35,046 bases of DNA from Longicatena sp. (GCA_020025055.1 JAHHST010000004.1:1-35046); one strand, 5' to 3'. Positions 8,080 to 17,195 are shown, counted from the first letter of the stretch. The notes: generated from the sequence alone by a model not told the origin. Translations and numbers: made by a program.

Positions 8080-8215
8080 AGTACAAATCATCATTACATA
8101 GTGTCTTTACTTACAATACCTTCGCTCTTAGGCAGCCGAGTTACACGATATTCCGTATTAAATACGTTAAAGACGCTTAGTTGCAAGACTTTGTATGCTG
8201 CTATCAATTTTACGC
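8080..8215 (-). promoter_or_regulatory. Structured rpsD leader, probable S4 autoregulatory element
   Basis: On the minus strand, GTCTTTA (8174-8168) is perfectly complementary to TAAAGAC (8109-8103), closing a long domain. Inside it are a CGTAT/ATACG hairpin (8166-8154) and a G/C-richer segment containing GGCTGCC. A GCAGC segment upstream could pair with this GCTGC. The position, size and multi-helix layout fit a ribosomal S4 leader. I could not check it against a covariance model, and the exact fold is inferred. Confidence 0.55.
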
Positions 8216-8221
8216 TTTAAT

Positions 8222-8251
8222 ATACTATCACAAAAGATAGGAAATTGTCAA
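8222..8251 (-). promoter_or_regulatory. rpsD promoter
   Basis: A perfect TTGACA (reverse complement of 8246-8251), an 18-nt spacer and TAGTAT (reverse complement of 8222-8227), with TGA just before the -10. Predicted start near 8215, giving the roughly 175-nt leader. Confidence 0.7.
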
Positions 8252-8322
8252 ATATAGAAAATTAAAAAATGAAAAATAATGCATAATTTAGGAATGATGA
8301 TGTTTTCTAAGTACTATAAATA

Positions 8323-8331
8323 TGATACAAT
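8323..8331 (+). promoter_or_regulatory. Extended -10 promoter for ezrA
   Basis: TGA plus TACAAT (8326-8331), 42 nt before the ezrA ATG. It is divergent from the rpsD promoter. The gene-free interval 8038-8372 therefore holds the rpsD leader, two divergent promoters and a short AT-rich spacer. Confidence 0.5.
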
Positions 8332-8372
8332 ATATTCAATAAGTGTATGAAACATAGAGAGGTGTTTTAAAA

Positions 8373-10127
8373 ATGGGGAACTTAATCAATAATATAAAAA
8401 ATGTCGTACCATTAAAGACTGTGATTTTTCTTGCAATTCTAGTGGCTTTTATTATCATTATTGCAATTATCAGAATGATTCTTCGTAAGAAGAAAGCAAA
8501 AAAAATGTTAAATGAGAATGAAACTTTTTATAATCGTTTAAAAAGTATTCCATTAGCTTTTAAACTTAATAAAGCTGTCGCTTTATCAAGAGTTAATGAA
8601 TTGATGGCAGAAAACGTTGATCAGTGCAAAATTGACTTTGATGAAATTCAAGAAAAATTAAAAGCTTGTAGTGTCGAATTAGCAGAAATTGATGATATGA
8701 TTTACGTTCACAAAGTGAAAGCGGCATTGAAACGACTTACTTCATTAGAGAGAGAATTAAATGCTTTAGAGGCGGTTGTTAATACTGTAAATTCAACTTT
8801 AGATGAAGTACTTGAAAAAGAAAATGAACAACGTACTCATATTAATATGTTAAAAGATGAATTTAGAGAATTAAAATCAAAGATTTCTACGAATAGAGCT
8901 TCTTATGCTCAAACATGTGAGTATCTAGAAATGCAAATAGCTTCAATTGAGAAAATGTTTTCTTCCTTTGAAGAGTGGATGTTTGCATCTGAATTTGATA
9001 AGGCTGCTGATCAACAAAAAGAAATCAAAGATAATATCGACAAATTACGAATTTTGGTTGATGAACTTCCTAGCTTGTATGAGCGTGCAAAAGGCATATT
9101 ACCAAGAGCGATAGATGAGGTTGGCTATGCTTATGCACAATGTAAAAATAAAGGGGTATATTTAGAACACTTAGAAGTACATAAAAATCTTGATTTTATA
9201 AGTGATGTATTAAAAGAGTGTCTTAATCGTTTACGTAATGGTAAATTAGAGGGAGTATTTGATGATTTAAATGATTGTGAAAAACGAATTTCACAGCTAG
9301 AGGAACAGATAAATAAAGAAGAAAAAGCATTTGATGAAATCGACGAAAATTTAGATATTTTATTAGATGGTGTTAAAATAATAAATACAGATGTTGAAAA
9401 TATAATTGAATTATATAATCGAGTTTATGAACGTTTTGGATTTGAAAATTGGACGGATCGATTAAAAGAAGTATCAGCAAAATTAGAAGTATTAAATGAT
9501 ATGGAACGTAAATTGAAAAAGGTTATTCAAGAACAGAAAGAACCATATACGACAATTTTGATTGCATATAAAGAAGTTGAACAAAGCATTTCTATATTTA
9601 ATAATGAAGTAGTAGAAATGAAACAAAAATTAGATACCGCATGTAGTGATGAAGAACGAGCAAAGAAACAATTAATTAAACTACAGCTTATTTTAAATGA
9701 AATTCGAGTAAACATAAGAAAACATCGTTTACCAAGTGTATCTAATAAATATGAAGATGATTTACATAGAGGAGAAATTATGATTCGTGAAATTCAAACA
9801 ATATTAGATAATTCTCCACTTGATGTAAAGCGTTTAAATGCGGAATTACGTAAATCAATTGATTATATCTACACTCTATATAATAATGTAAATAATCTAG
9901 TAGGAATGGCTGTTATGGTAGAAAATGCGATTGTATTTGGAAATCGATATCGTTCAACATATCCAGATATTGATTCTGAGTTAACAAGAGCGGATTTATG
10001 CTTTAGAAATGGACAGTATACAAAAGCATTGAAAATTAGTTTCCAATGTATTGAGAAATTACATCCAGGAGCATATGAAAAATTGATTGCGAAAAAAGAA
10101 CCAGAATTATTAGTAGAGGAAGCGTAG
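8373..10127 (+). CDS. ezrA: Septation ring regulator EzrA
   Basis: A 584-aa membrane-anchored, spectrin-like protein that restrains FtsZ ring formation and coordinates division with wall synthesis in Firmicutes. One hydrophobic helix (about 14-36) is followed by a basic stop-transfer run (RKKKAKK) and then about 540 residues of charged heptad-rich helix, which is the EzrA architecture. The C-terminal segment has the family's YIYTLYNNVNNLVGMAVM-type stretch followed by NRYRSTYPDID. The length is close to the usual 560-580 aa. The ATG has a GAGAGGTG site 8 nt upstream. It is followed after 2 nt by the cysteine desulfurase gene, and rpsD-ezrA-nifS-thiI is a conserved Firmicutes order. Confidence 0.92.
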   Translation: MGNLINNIKNVVPLKTVIFLAILVAFIIIIAIIRMILRKKKAKKMLNENETFYNRLKSIPLAFKLNKAVALSRVNELMAENVDQCKIDFDEIQEKLKACSVELAEIDDMIYVHKVKAALKRLTSLERELNALEAVVNTVNSTLDEVLEKENEQRTHINMLKDEFRELKSKISTNRASYAQTCEYLEMQIASIEKMFSSFEEWMFASEFDKAADQQKEIKDNIDKLRILVDELPSLYERAKGILPRAIDEVGYAYAQCKNKGVYLEHLEVHKNLDFISDVLKECLNRLRNGKLEGVFDDLNDCEKRISQLEEQINKEEKAFDEIDENLDILLDGVKIINTDVENIIELYNRVYERFGFENWTDRLKEVSAKLEVLNDMERKLKKVIQEQKEPYTTILIAYKEVEQSISIFNNEVVEMKQKLDTACSDEERAKKQLIKLQLILNEIRVNIRKHRLPSVSNKYEDDLHRGEIMIREIQTILDNSPLDVKRLNAELRKSIDYIYTLYNNVNNLVGMAVMVENAIVFGNRYRSTYPDIDSELTRADLCFRNGQYTKALKISFQCIEKLHPGAYEKLIAKKEPELLVEEA

Positions 10128-10129
10128 AT

Positions 10130-11260
10130 ATGATATATTTAGATTATGCAGCAACAACTCCAGTGCGTAAGGAAATTATTGATACTTATACAAAGTTGTT
10201 AAATACGTATTATGGAAATAGCGATTCATTACATGAAATTGGTAGAAATTCATCAAAATTGATGGAACAGAGCCGTGAAATGATTGCACAACTTTTACAT
10301 GTAAATAAAGAAGAAATCATCTTTACTTCGTGTGCAAGTGAATCAAATAATTATGCAACGAAAGGATATGCTTTACATTATCAAACAAGAGGGAAACACA
10401 TTATTTCTACTTGTGAAGAGCATTCTAGTGTACATAATTCATTGGAACAATTAAAGGATGAATTTGGATTTGAAATTACATATTTACCAATTAATAAAGA
10501 TGGGGTAGTTTCTTTAGAAGACTTAAAGAAGGCTTTGCGCAAAGATACTATTTTAGTAAGTATGATGTTGGTTAATAATGAGACTGGAGCAATTAATCCA
10601 ATCAAAGAATGTGCAGAATATGTTCATCAAAATTCAAGAGCTGCATTTCATATGGATGCTGTTCAAGGACTGGGTAAAATAGAGATTCCAATTGAATGTG
10701 TAGATATGGCAACATTTTCTGCACATAAAATCTACGGATTAAAAGGAAGCGCTATTTTATATAAAAAGCAAAATGTTGAGTTATTACCATTAATCAGTGG
10801 CGGTCAACAAGAATTTGGACTTCGAGCTGGAACGAGTAATGCACCTTGCAATATTGTGTTTGCTAAGACATTACGACTAGCCTTAGAAGAACAAAAAAAG
10901 GCATATGAGCATGTTTTGAAACTTAATCAATATTTACGTAGAGAAATTGAAAATATGGAGGATTTAGTTGTAAATAGTCCTTCGAATGCATCACCATTTA
11001 TTTTGAATTTTTCAGATTTAAAAATAGGTAGCGAAATTATGTTAAATGCATTGAATGCTAATGGTTTTGCTGTCTCAGCACAAAGTACATGTTCAAGCAA
11101 AAGCAAGGCAATTTCTCATGTGTTATTAGCAATGGGATTAGGAGAAACTCGTGCGACTCACGCAGTACGTGTTTCTTTATCGCATTTAACAACACAAAAA
11201 GAAGTTGAGTTATTTATAGAAACATTAAAGGAGATTCACAATGACTTTCGAACAAGATAA
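10130..11260 (+). CDS. nifS: Cysteine desulfurase (NifS/IscS family) paired with ThiI
   Basis: A 376-aa PLP enzyme that removes sulfur from cysteine as an enzyme persulfide. MIYLDYAATTPV opens the fold. EEHSS (96-100) carries the PLP-stacking His98. ATFSAHKIYGLKG holds the Schiff-base Lys200. AQSTCSSKS holds the persulfide Cys321 on the mobile loop. It starts 2 nt after ezrA and its last 20 nt overlap thiI. That coupling indicates a dedicated sulfur donor for tRNA 4-thiouridine, as with NifZ-ThiI in B. subtilis; general Fe-S assembly is less likely. All catalytic residues are present. Confidence 0.94.
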   Translation: MIYLDYAATTPVRKEIIDTYTKLLNTYYGNSDSLHEIGRNSSKLMEQSREMIAQLLHVNKEEIIFTSCASESNNYATKGYALHYQTRGKHIISTCEEHSSVHNSLEQLKDEFGFEITYLPINKDGVVSLEDLKKALRKDTILVSMMLVNNETGAINPIKECAEYVHQNSRAAFHMDAVQGLGKIEIPIECVDMATFSAHKIYGLKGSAILYKKQNVELLPLISGGQQEFGLRAGTSNAPCNIVFAKTLRLALEEQKKAYEHVLKLNQYLRREIENMEDLVVNSPSNASPFILNFSDLKIGSEIMLNALNANGFAVSAQSTCSSKSKAISHVLLAMGLGETRATHAVRVSLSHLTTQKEVELFIETLKEIHNDFRTR

Positions 11261-12458
11261 ATTTATTTATGACCATATATTGGTTCGTTTTGGTGAGTTA
11301 TCTACCAAAGGAAAAAACAAAAGAGATTTTATAAAACGATTATTAACAAATGTAAAAAATGCTTTACGTGATTACGATAAATTAACATATGAACGTACAC
11401 ATGATCGTTTATATATTATGTTAAATGGAGAAGATCATGAAGAAGTTGCAAAACATTTACAACAAGTATTCGGAATTTCATCTTTTTCATTTGCTTTAAA
11501 AGTTGATACGGATATTGAAGCAATCAAGCAAACAAGTTTAAAACTTGCACAACAAAGTGATGCAAAAACTTTTAAAATTCAGGCACGTAGAAGTTTTAAA
11601 CAATTTCCAATGATTTCTGATGAAATCAATCGTGCAGTTGCAGGTGAAATATTACGTAATACAGATTTAAAAGTAAATGTTAAACAACCAGATTTATTGA
11701 TTCAAATTGAATTGCATCAATATGCAACATACATTATGACAGATAAGATTAAAGGAAATGGTGGATATCCTGTTGGAGTTGGAGGTAAGGCATTAGTTAT
11801 GCTTAGTGGAGGTATTGATTCTCCAGTTGCTTGTTATCTTGCAATGAAACGTGGTATTTCAATTGAATGTATTCACTATGCATCACCTCCTTATACATCC
11901 CAAGCAGCACAGGATAAAGTGCTTGAGTTAGCTCGAATTATTGCACCTTATCAAGGACATATTCGTTTACATATTGTGCCTTTTACAGACTTACAGTTAG
12001 CAATTTATCAAAATTGTGATGAATCTTATGCTATAACAATTATGAGAAGAATGATGTATCGTTTAGCTCAAAAGGTTGCAGAAAAACAAGGATGTTTAGC
12101 AATTGTTAATGGGGAAAGTATCGGACAAGTAGCAAGTCAAACATTAGAAAGTATGCAAACAATTAATTGTGTTACAGATATGCCAGTTATTCGTCCAGTT
12201 GCATGTTTGGATAAATTAGAGATTATTGATATTTCTAAAAAAATAGGAACATATGATGTTTCTATTCAACCATTTGAAGATTGTTGTACGATTTTCACAC
12301 CAAAAAATCCAGTTACAAAACCAACAAGAAAACGTGCAGAACGTTTAGAAAGTAGATTTGACTTTGAAAAACTGTTAGATGAGTGTATCGAAAATATGGA
12401 GAGCATTAATATATATCCAAAAAAATCAATTACTGAAGATGTAGAAGATATTTTTTAG
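11241..12458 (+). CDS. thiI: tRNA 4-thiouridine synthase ThiI
   Basis: A 405-aa enzyme that adenylates uridine 8 of tRNA and replaces its oxygen with sulfur from the desulfurase. An N-terminal ferredoxin-like region and a THUMP domain (about 60-165) precede the PP-loop ATPase with SGGIDS (189-194). There is no C-terminal rhodanese domain, which is normal for Bacilli-type ThiI. That form lacks the sulfur-relay cysteine used in E. coli, so sulfur must come directly from the desulfurase encoded upstream. An AAAGGAG site (11227-11233) 7 nt before the ATG supports this start inside the upstream gene. Confidence 0.95.
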   Translation: MTFEQDKFIYDHILVRFGELSTKGKNKRDFIKRLLTNVKNALRDYDKLTYERTHDRLYIMLNGEDHEEVAKHLQQVFGISSFSFALKVDTDIEAIKQTSLKLAQQSDAKTFKIQARRSFKQFPMISDEINRAVAGEILRNTDLKVNVKQPDLLIQIELHQYATYIMTDKIKGNGGYPVGVGGKALVMLSGGIDSPVACYLAMKRGISIECIHYASPPYTSQAAQDKVLELARIIAPYQGHIRLHIVPFTDLQLAIYQNCDESYAITIMRRMMYRLAQKVAEKQGCLAIVNGESIGQVASQTLESMQTINCVTDMPVIRPVACLDKLEIIDISKKIGTYDVSIQPFEDCCTIFTPKNPVTKPTRKRAERLESRFDFEKLLDECIENMESINIYPKKSITEDVEDIF

Positions 12459-12474
12459 TATAAAAAATATATAA

Positions 12475-12497
12475 CACCTCATACTATAAATGAGGTG
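12475..12497 (+). promoter_or_regulatory. Hairpin enclosing the ribosome site of the 54-aa ORF
   Basis: CACCTCAT (12475-12482) pairs perfectly with ATGAGGTG (12490-12497) across a 7-nt loop. The right arm contains the only Shine-Dalgarno-like sequence (GAGGTG) before the ATG at 12503. No T run follows, so it is not an intrinsic terminator. It would hide the ribosome site unless melted. Confidence 0.55.
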
Positions 12498-12502
12498 AAA
12501 TT

Positions 12503-12667
12503 ATGGATATTAAAAGAAAATATCAAAAAGATAAAAATCTAAAAGAGGATTTATATCAATATGAAATGGGTATTGATTTAGGTGCTGAATTAGAATTAAA
12601 AAAAGAAAAACATAAAGAAGTATATAAAAATAATCATTCATTACAAGAAAAAAAGAATGAAAATTAA
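12503..12667 (+). CDS. Small charged protein of unknown function, 54 aa
   Basis: A 54-residue frame from ATG 12503 to TAA 12665-12667, lying 44 nt after thiI. It is very rich in Lys and Glu, with a central YEMGIDLGAELELKKEKH segment that could form one amphipathic helix. It has no cysteine, no membrane segment and no signal peptide. A GAGGTG site sits 5 nt upstream inside a hairpin, and a good terminator starts directly after the stop; both support a real gene. The acidic middle with basic ends faintly recalls small spore or nucleic-acid-binding proteins, but I recognise no family. Confidence 0.6.
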   Translation: MDIKRKYQKDKNLKEDLYQYEMGIDLGAELELKKEKHKEVYKNNHSLQEKKNEN

Positions 12668-12695
12668 GGACTATGTGATGCATAGTTCTTTTTTT
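12668..12695 (+). terminator. Terminator after the 54-aa ORF (end of ezrA-thiI unit)
   Basis: GGACTATG pairs with CATAGTTC (12668-12675 with 12681-12688, one GU pair) around a 5-nt loop, then seven T. It begins at the base after the TAA. Confidence 0.85.
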
Positions 12696-12727
12696 GTAGC
12701 ATATATTAGATGTTTCAAATGAAGTTG

Positions 12728-12736
12728 TGGTATTAT
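12728..12736 (+). promoter_or_regulatory. Extended -10 promoter for recJ
   Basis: TGG plus TATTAT (12731-12736), 19 nt before the recJ ATG, giving a very short leader. Confidence 0.5.
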
Positions 12737-12754
12737 TATAAATGGTGATTAACT

Positions 12755-14359
12755 ATGGAAATACATAAATTAAAAGGGAATCGTATAGAAGATATTAGAA
12801 AAAAATTTCATTTATCTGCATTATGTGCTAAAGTGCTGGCATGTAAGGATATTGATGATGATGAAATTGCCGGATTATTGAAAGAACCAGAACTAATGAA
12901 TCCATTTGACGCAAATGGGATGGATGTTTTGATACAACGATTATATGATGCAAAATTAAACAAAGAAAAGGTTTTAGTATGCGGTGATTATGATGCAGAT
13001 GGAATATGTTCTACTGCTATTTTAGTAGATGCATTAAAAATATTCGGTATTCCATGTGGATTTTATATACCTAATAGATTTAAAGAAGGATATGGATTAA
13101 ATGTATCAACGGTTCAATCTGCAAAAGAAAAAGGTTATACATTATTAATTACAGTTGATAATGGAGTAAAAGCATTTGATGCATTAGAATATGCAAAGAA
13201 ATTAAAAATTGATGTTATTGTTACGGATCATCACACAATGGATGAAGAAGTAGATTGTTATTGCTTGTTACACCCACAGTTTATGGGAGAGGAATTTTCT
13301 ACATTAAGTGGCGCTGGAGTTGCATTAGAAATATCACGTGCTTTAATTGGAGAAAAGAAAGAACATGTAGTATTAGCATGTGTTGCTATTATTGCAGATG
13401 TGATGCCATTAAGAAAAGAAGCAAGAGCTATTGTTCGATTAGGAATTCAATATTTAAAACAAGGATATTGTGTTCCAATTCAAATGTTAGCAAATGACCG
13501 CTATCCTAAATGGGATGAAATATTAATTGCTTTTCAAATTGTTCCAAAATTAAATGTAACAGGACGTTTGGCAGATATGGTAAATGTTAATAACACAGTC
13601 CGGTATTTGTTATTGACCTCAGCAGAACAAATTCAATTTGTTGCAATGCAAATAACCAAATTAAATGAAAAAAGAAAACAGATGAGTAACGAAATGTTAG
13701 AAAAGGCACGTTCGCTAATTCATAATGAATATAATTTTCAATTGTTATTTGATGATTCCTTTCATGAGGGAATCGTAGGATTAGTTGCTGGGAAATTAGC
13801 TGAAGAATATCATATGCCAATTATGGTGGCAACGAAAAGCAAAGATGGATTTAAAGGAAGCATTCGTTCACAAGGATTGTTAGATTTAACGACATTTTTT
13901 GATGAGTGTAAAAATGAATTAGATTCTTATGGAGGACATAAGGCTGCAGCTGGAATTGGATTCTGTTTTGATAAAAAACAGTTCATACAAGATTATGTAA
14001 ATAATAAGATGGAAAATGTTGTCTTTGAAACAAATGAAAAATATGATGTAATCGATGTTACATTAGAAGATTTAAATATTTCGGAAATTGAAAGTTTATC
14101 TCTTTTAGCACCTTTTGGAGAAGGATTTCAAGAACCATTATTTATTATTGAAAATCAAAAAGTTCAAGCATGTAAAGCATTAAGCAATGGAGCACATACA
14201 AAATGGATTATCAATGATGAATTAGAGGCGATGCAGTTTAATAGTACAGCATTTAAATCATTTGATGAAAATAAAAAGTATTCATTTATTGGAAATTTAA
14301 GAATAAATAATTTCAAAGGAAGAAAGAAAATGAATATTTTTGTAACAGAAATATTTTAA
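12755..14359 (+). CDS. recJ: Single-strand-specific 5'-3' exonuclease RecJ
   Basis: A 534-aa DHH-family nuclease acting in recombination and mismatch repair. The metal ligands are visible: CGDYDADG (D78, D80, D82), VDNG (D135) and DHH (158-160). The DHHA1 domain has GGHKAAAG from G393. An OB-like C-terminal domain follows (about 425-534). The length matches the compact core enzyme; the extra C-terminal region of the roughly 780-aa B. subtilis RecJ is missing. recJ-apt-relA is the same order as in B. subtilis. The SD is weak (GGTGATT), and the gene has its own extended -10 just upstream. Confidence 0.94.
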   Translation: MEIHKLKGNRIEDIRKKFHLSALCAKVLACKDIDDDEIAGLLKEPELMNPFDANGMDVLIQRLYDAKLNKEKVLVCGDYDADGICSTAILVDALKIFGIPCGFYIPNRFKEGYGLNVSTVQSAKEKGYTLLITVDNGVKAFDALEYAKKLKIDVIVTDHHTMDEEVDCYCLLHPQFMGEEFSTLSGAGVALEISRALIGEKKEHVVLACVAIIADVMPLRKEARAIVRLGIQYLKQGYCVPIQMLANDRYPKWDEILIAFQIVPKLNVTGRLADMVNVNNTVRYLLLTSAEQIQFVAMQITKLNEKRKQMSNEMLEKARSLIHNEYNFQLLFDDSFHEGIVGLVAGKLAEEYHMPIMVATKSKDGFKGSIRSQGLLDLTTFFDECKNELDSYGGHKAAAGIGFCFDKKQFIQDYVNNKMENVVFETNEKYDVIDVTLEDLNISEIESLSLLAPFGEGFQEPLFIIENQKVQACKALSNGAHTKWIINDELEAMQFNSTAFKSFDENKKYSFIGNLRINNFKGRKKMNIFVTEIF

Positions 14360-14380
14360 TATGCAATTTTAACAAAAATT

Positions 14381-14389
14381 TGATATAAT
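14381..14389 (+). promoter_or_regulatory. Extended -10 promoter for apt
   Basis: TGA plus a perfect TATAAT (14384-14389), 27 nt before the apt ATG. Apt, and probably relA, can therefore be made independently of recJ. Confidence 0.65.
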
Positions 14390-14416
14390 AAAACTAAATT
14401 ATTAGGAGGATTTTTC

Positions 14417-14932
14417 ATGAATTATAAAGATTATATAGCAAGTATTCCTGATTTTCCACAAGAAGGAATCTTATTTAGAGATATTACGCCATTAATGGCA
14501 AATGGTAAGGCATTCCAAAGTGCATGTGATGAATTGATTTCATTTGCGAAAAAAGTAGGTGCTGAAGTTATTGTAGGTCCAGAATCAAGAGGATTTATTT
14601 TTGGATGTCCTGTTGCACGTGAACTAGGAATTGGTTTTATTCCTGTTCGTAAACCAGGGAAATTACCTCGTGAAACAGTGAGTGCATCTTATGATTTAGA
14701 ATATGGAAGTAATGAGTTACATATGCATAAAGATAGTATTAAAGAGGGTCAAAAAGTATTAATTATTGATGATTTACTTGCAACAGGCGGAACTGTAAAT
14801 GCAACGATTGAAATGATTAAACAATTAGGTGGTAATGTAGTAGGTTGTGGATTTATGATTGAACTAGAAGCGTTAAAAGGAAGAGAACATTTAAAAGATT
14901 GTGATGTATTCTCTATAATAACTTATAAATAA
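14417..14932 (+). CDS. apt: Adenine phosphoribosyltransferase
   Basis: A 171-aa type I phosphoribosyltransferase that converts adenine and PRPP to AMP. The PRPP-binding loop VLIIDDLLATGGT is at 114-126, and FRDITPL (20-26) and GPESRGF (54-60) are typical of Apt. The length is standard. An AGGAGG site precedes the ATG. It sits before relA, linking purine salvage with the stringent response gene as in many Firmicutes. Confidence 0.97.
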   Translation: MNYKDYIASIPDFPQEGILFRDITPLMANGKAFQSACDELISFAKKVGAEVIVGPESRGFIFGCPVARELGIGFIPVRKPGKLPRETVSASYDLEYGSNELHMHKDSIKEGQKVLIIDDLLATGGTVNATIEMIKQLGGNVVGCGFMIELEALKGREHLKDCDVFSIITYK

Positions 14933-14949
14933 AAGGGAACATCCCTTTT
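14931..14949 (+). terminator. Small hairpin between apt and relA
   Basis: AAAAGGGA (14931-14938) pairs with TCCCTTTT (14942-14949) across a 3-nt loop and overlaps the apt stop codon. The T run is only the four bases of the arm, so it is probably a partial terminator or a 3'-end stabiliser that lowers relA readthrough. Confidence 0.45.
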
Positions 14950-14970
14950 AGTGAATGAGGGTGATGGAAT

Positions 14971-17172
14971 ATGGTAAGAAAGAATACTGTTACGTTCAAT
15001 GAAATGATGAATGAAATTAAGCAATATATTAAGCATAAAGAAAATATTGATTTAATAGAAACTGCTTATTATTTTGCTGAAAAAAATCACTCAGGACAGT
15101 TTCGTAAAAGTGGAGAGCCTTATATTATACATGCAATACAAGTAGGTTATATTTTAGCACTATTGCGTACTGGACCAAAAACTATTGCAGCAGGATTGCT
15201 ACATGATGTAGTGGAAGACTGTGATGTTACAATTGATGTTATCAAAGACATGTTTGGGGAGGAAGTAGCATCTTTAGTTGAGTCTGTAACAAAAATAGGA
15301 GCTTTGAAGTTTAAAGATGAAAAAGAATATCTTGCAAGTAACCATCGAAAGATATTTATTGCAATGGCCAAAGATGTTCGAGTCATTTTAATTAAACTTT
15401 CAGATCGTTTGCATAATATGCGTACATTGCAATATATGCCGTTAGAGAAGCAGAAAAAAATTGCGAGTGAAACATTAGAGGTGTATGCACCGATTGCGCA
15501 TCGATTAGGTATAAGTGATATTAAAAATGAATTGGAAGATTTAAGTTTTCAATACTTAAATAAAGAGAAATATTATGAAATTGCTAAACTTGTAGAAAAA
15601 AGAAAAGCAGAACGTGATGAACAAGTACAAAATATGATTGCGGAAATCAGCAACTTATTGGATGAACATAATATTAAATATCGTATTTTTGGGCGTAGTA
15701 AACATCTGTATAGTATTTATAAAAAAATGGTTACAAAGAATAAAAGGTTTGAAGAAATATTAGATTTACTTGCTATTCGTATTGTCACAGATGAAGATCC
15801 TGTATGTTATGAAATCCTTGGTTATATTCATGCTAAATATAGACCAATACCAGGAAGATTTAAAGATTATATTGCAATGCCAAAGGTAAATATGTATCAA
15901 TCATTACACACAACGATTGTTGCTGGTGATGGAAATATCTTTGAGGTACAAATACGTACAGAAGCCATGGATGAAATCGCAGAACAAGGGATTGCTGCTC
16001 ACTGGAGATATAAAGAAAATATACATGGTGGAAGAGAAGTTCATCAAAAAGAAATTGAAGAACAATTGCATTGGTTTAAAGATTTTAGTGTGATGAGTGA
16101 TGATGTTAATGATGATGCATTAGAATATATGAACTTGTTACAAAAAGATATCTTCGAAGCAAATGTTTATGTTATGACGCCAAAAGGAAAAGTAATTGCT
16201 TTACCGAATGGTTCAACACCAATTGACTTTGCATATCGAGTTCATACTGAGGTAGGACATCATACAGTTGGAGCAACGATTAACGGTGTTTTAATGCCAT
16301 TGAATACAAAATTAAAAACAGGGGATGTAGTTAGTATTCGTACAAGTAAACAGTCTCCTGGACCTAGCGAAGACTGGATTAAGATTGTAAAAAGTGCTCA
16401 TGCAAGAAATAAAATACGTTCATTCTTCCAAAAACAAGAAAATGAAAAGCGTTCTTTAGATATTAAAAAAGGACAAGAAATGTTAATTGAGGAATTAAAA
16501 AGAAGAAATTTAGATGTTGTTTCTTATTCTGAACAAAAACGTATCGAAAATATTGCGGGTTCTTTAAGTTTTAGTTCCTATAATGATTTAATGTATGCTA
16601 TTGGTGTAAAACAAATATCTTTAGCTGCAGTTATTGAACGATTGGTAAAACATAAAATTAATATTCCTTTGAATAATGAAGAATTAGCACGTATGTTCAA
16701 CCGTCAAGACCGCAAACATAAAGTTTCCCAAAGCGGTGTACGTGTTGAAGGCGTTGATACAATGAAAATTACTTTGGCAGCTTGTTGTAATCCAGTTCCA
16801 GGGGATGAAATCGTTGGATATATTTCTACTGGACAAGGCGTTAAAGTTCACAGAAAAGATTGCCCTAATATTATAAATGAAAAACAACGTCTCATTCATG
16901 TTGAATGGGATGAGCATATTGAGCAAAAAACATATGAGGTAAAATTGCTTTTGAAGTCAAACGATCGTAATTTCTTGTTATCAGATATTGTAACTGTCGT
17001 ATCACAATGTAAAGCAGGCTTACAACATGTAGACTCATCGGTGGATGAGGATCGTATATCAGCAACTACAAAAATGACAGTAGTTGTTGAAAATGCAGAG
17101 CATTTACGCTCATTAATTGCAAATTTAAAGAAAATCAATAGTGTTCGAAGTGTTGAACGTGTAATACAATAA
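14971..17172 (+). CDS. relA: Bifunctional (p)ppGpp synthetase/hydrolase (RSH)
   Basis: A 733-aa long RSH protein that makes and degrades the alarmone (p)ppGpp on the ribosome. The HD hydrolase domain is intact, with H54 and HDVVED (78-83). The synthetase domain has RFKD (296-299), the basic RxKD type found in bifunctional enzymes, and then YQSLHTT. A TGS domain (about 396-460), a helical/zinc-finger-like region with AACCNPVPGDEIVGY and a C-terminal ACT domain (about 655-733) follow. The start ATG has a GGGTGATGG site. A clear terminator follows. Both activities should be present. Confidence 0.97.
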   Translation: MVRKNTVTFNEMMNEIKQYIKHKENIDLIETAYYFAEKNHSGQFRKSGEPYIIHAIQVGYILALLRTGPKTIAAGLLHDVVEDCDVTIDVIKDMFGEEVASLVESVTKIGALKFKDEKEYLASNHRKIFIAMAKDVRVILIKLSDRLHNMRTLQYMPLEKQKKIASETLEVYAPIAHRLGISDIKNELEDLSFQYLNKEKYYEIAKLVEKRKAERDEQVQNMIAEISNLLDEHNIKYRIFGRSKHLYSIYKKMVTKNKRFEEILDLLAIRIVTDEDPVCYEILGYIHAKYRPIPGRFKDYIAMPKVNMYQSLHTTIVAGDGNIFEVQIRTEAMDEIAEQGIAAHWRYKENIHGGREVHQKEIEEQLHWFKDFSVMSDDVNDDALEYMNLLQKDIFEANVYVMTPKGKVIALPNGSTPIDFAYRVHTEVGHHTVGATINGVLMPLNTKLKTGDVVSIRTSKQSPGPSEDWIKIVKSAHARNKIRSFFQKQENEKRSLDIKKGQEMLIEELKRRNLDVVSYSEQKRIENIAGSLSFSSYNDLMYAIGVKQISLAAVIERLVKHKINIPLNNEELARMFNRQDRKHKVSQSGVRVEGVDTMKITLAACCNPVPGDEIVGYISTGQGVKVHRKDCPNIINEKQRLIHVEWDEHIEQKTYEVKLLLKSNDRNFLLSDIVTVVSQCKAGLQHVDSSVDEDRISATTKMTVVVENAEHLRSLIANLKKINSVRSVERVIQ

Positions 17173-17195
17173 GGTGAGAATTCTCACCTTTTTTA
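17171..17195 (+). terminator. Terminator after relA
   Basis: A 20-nt perfect palindrome (17171-17190) that overlaps the relA stop codon, followed by a T run. The GNAT gene's ribosome site starts directly behind it. Confidence 0.85.

Noticed and set aside
12475..12497. Reading the hairpin before the 54-aa ORF as the thiI terminator
   Set aside because: No T run follows and its right arm is the ribosome site; the true terminator is at 12668-12695.
13255..13497. Second plus-strand frame inside recJ
   Set aside because: RecJ is intact across this region and its motifs continue on both sides, so neither a frameshift nor a nested gene is needed.
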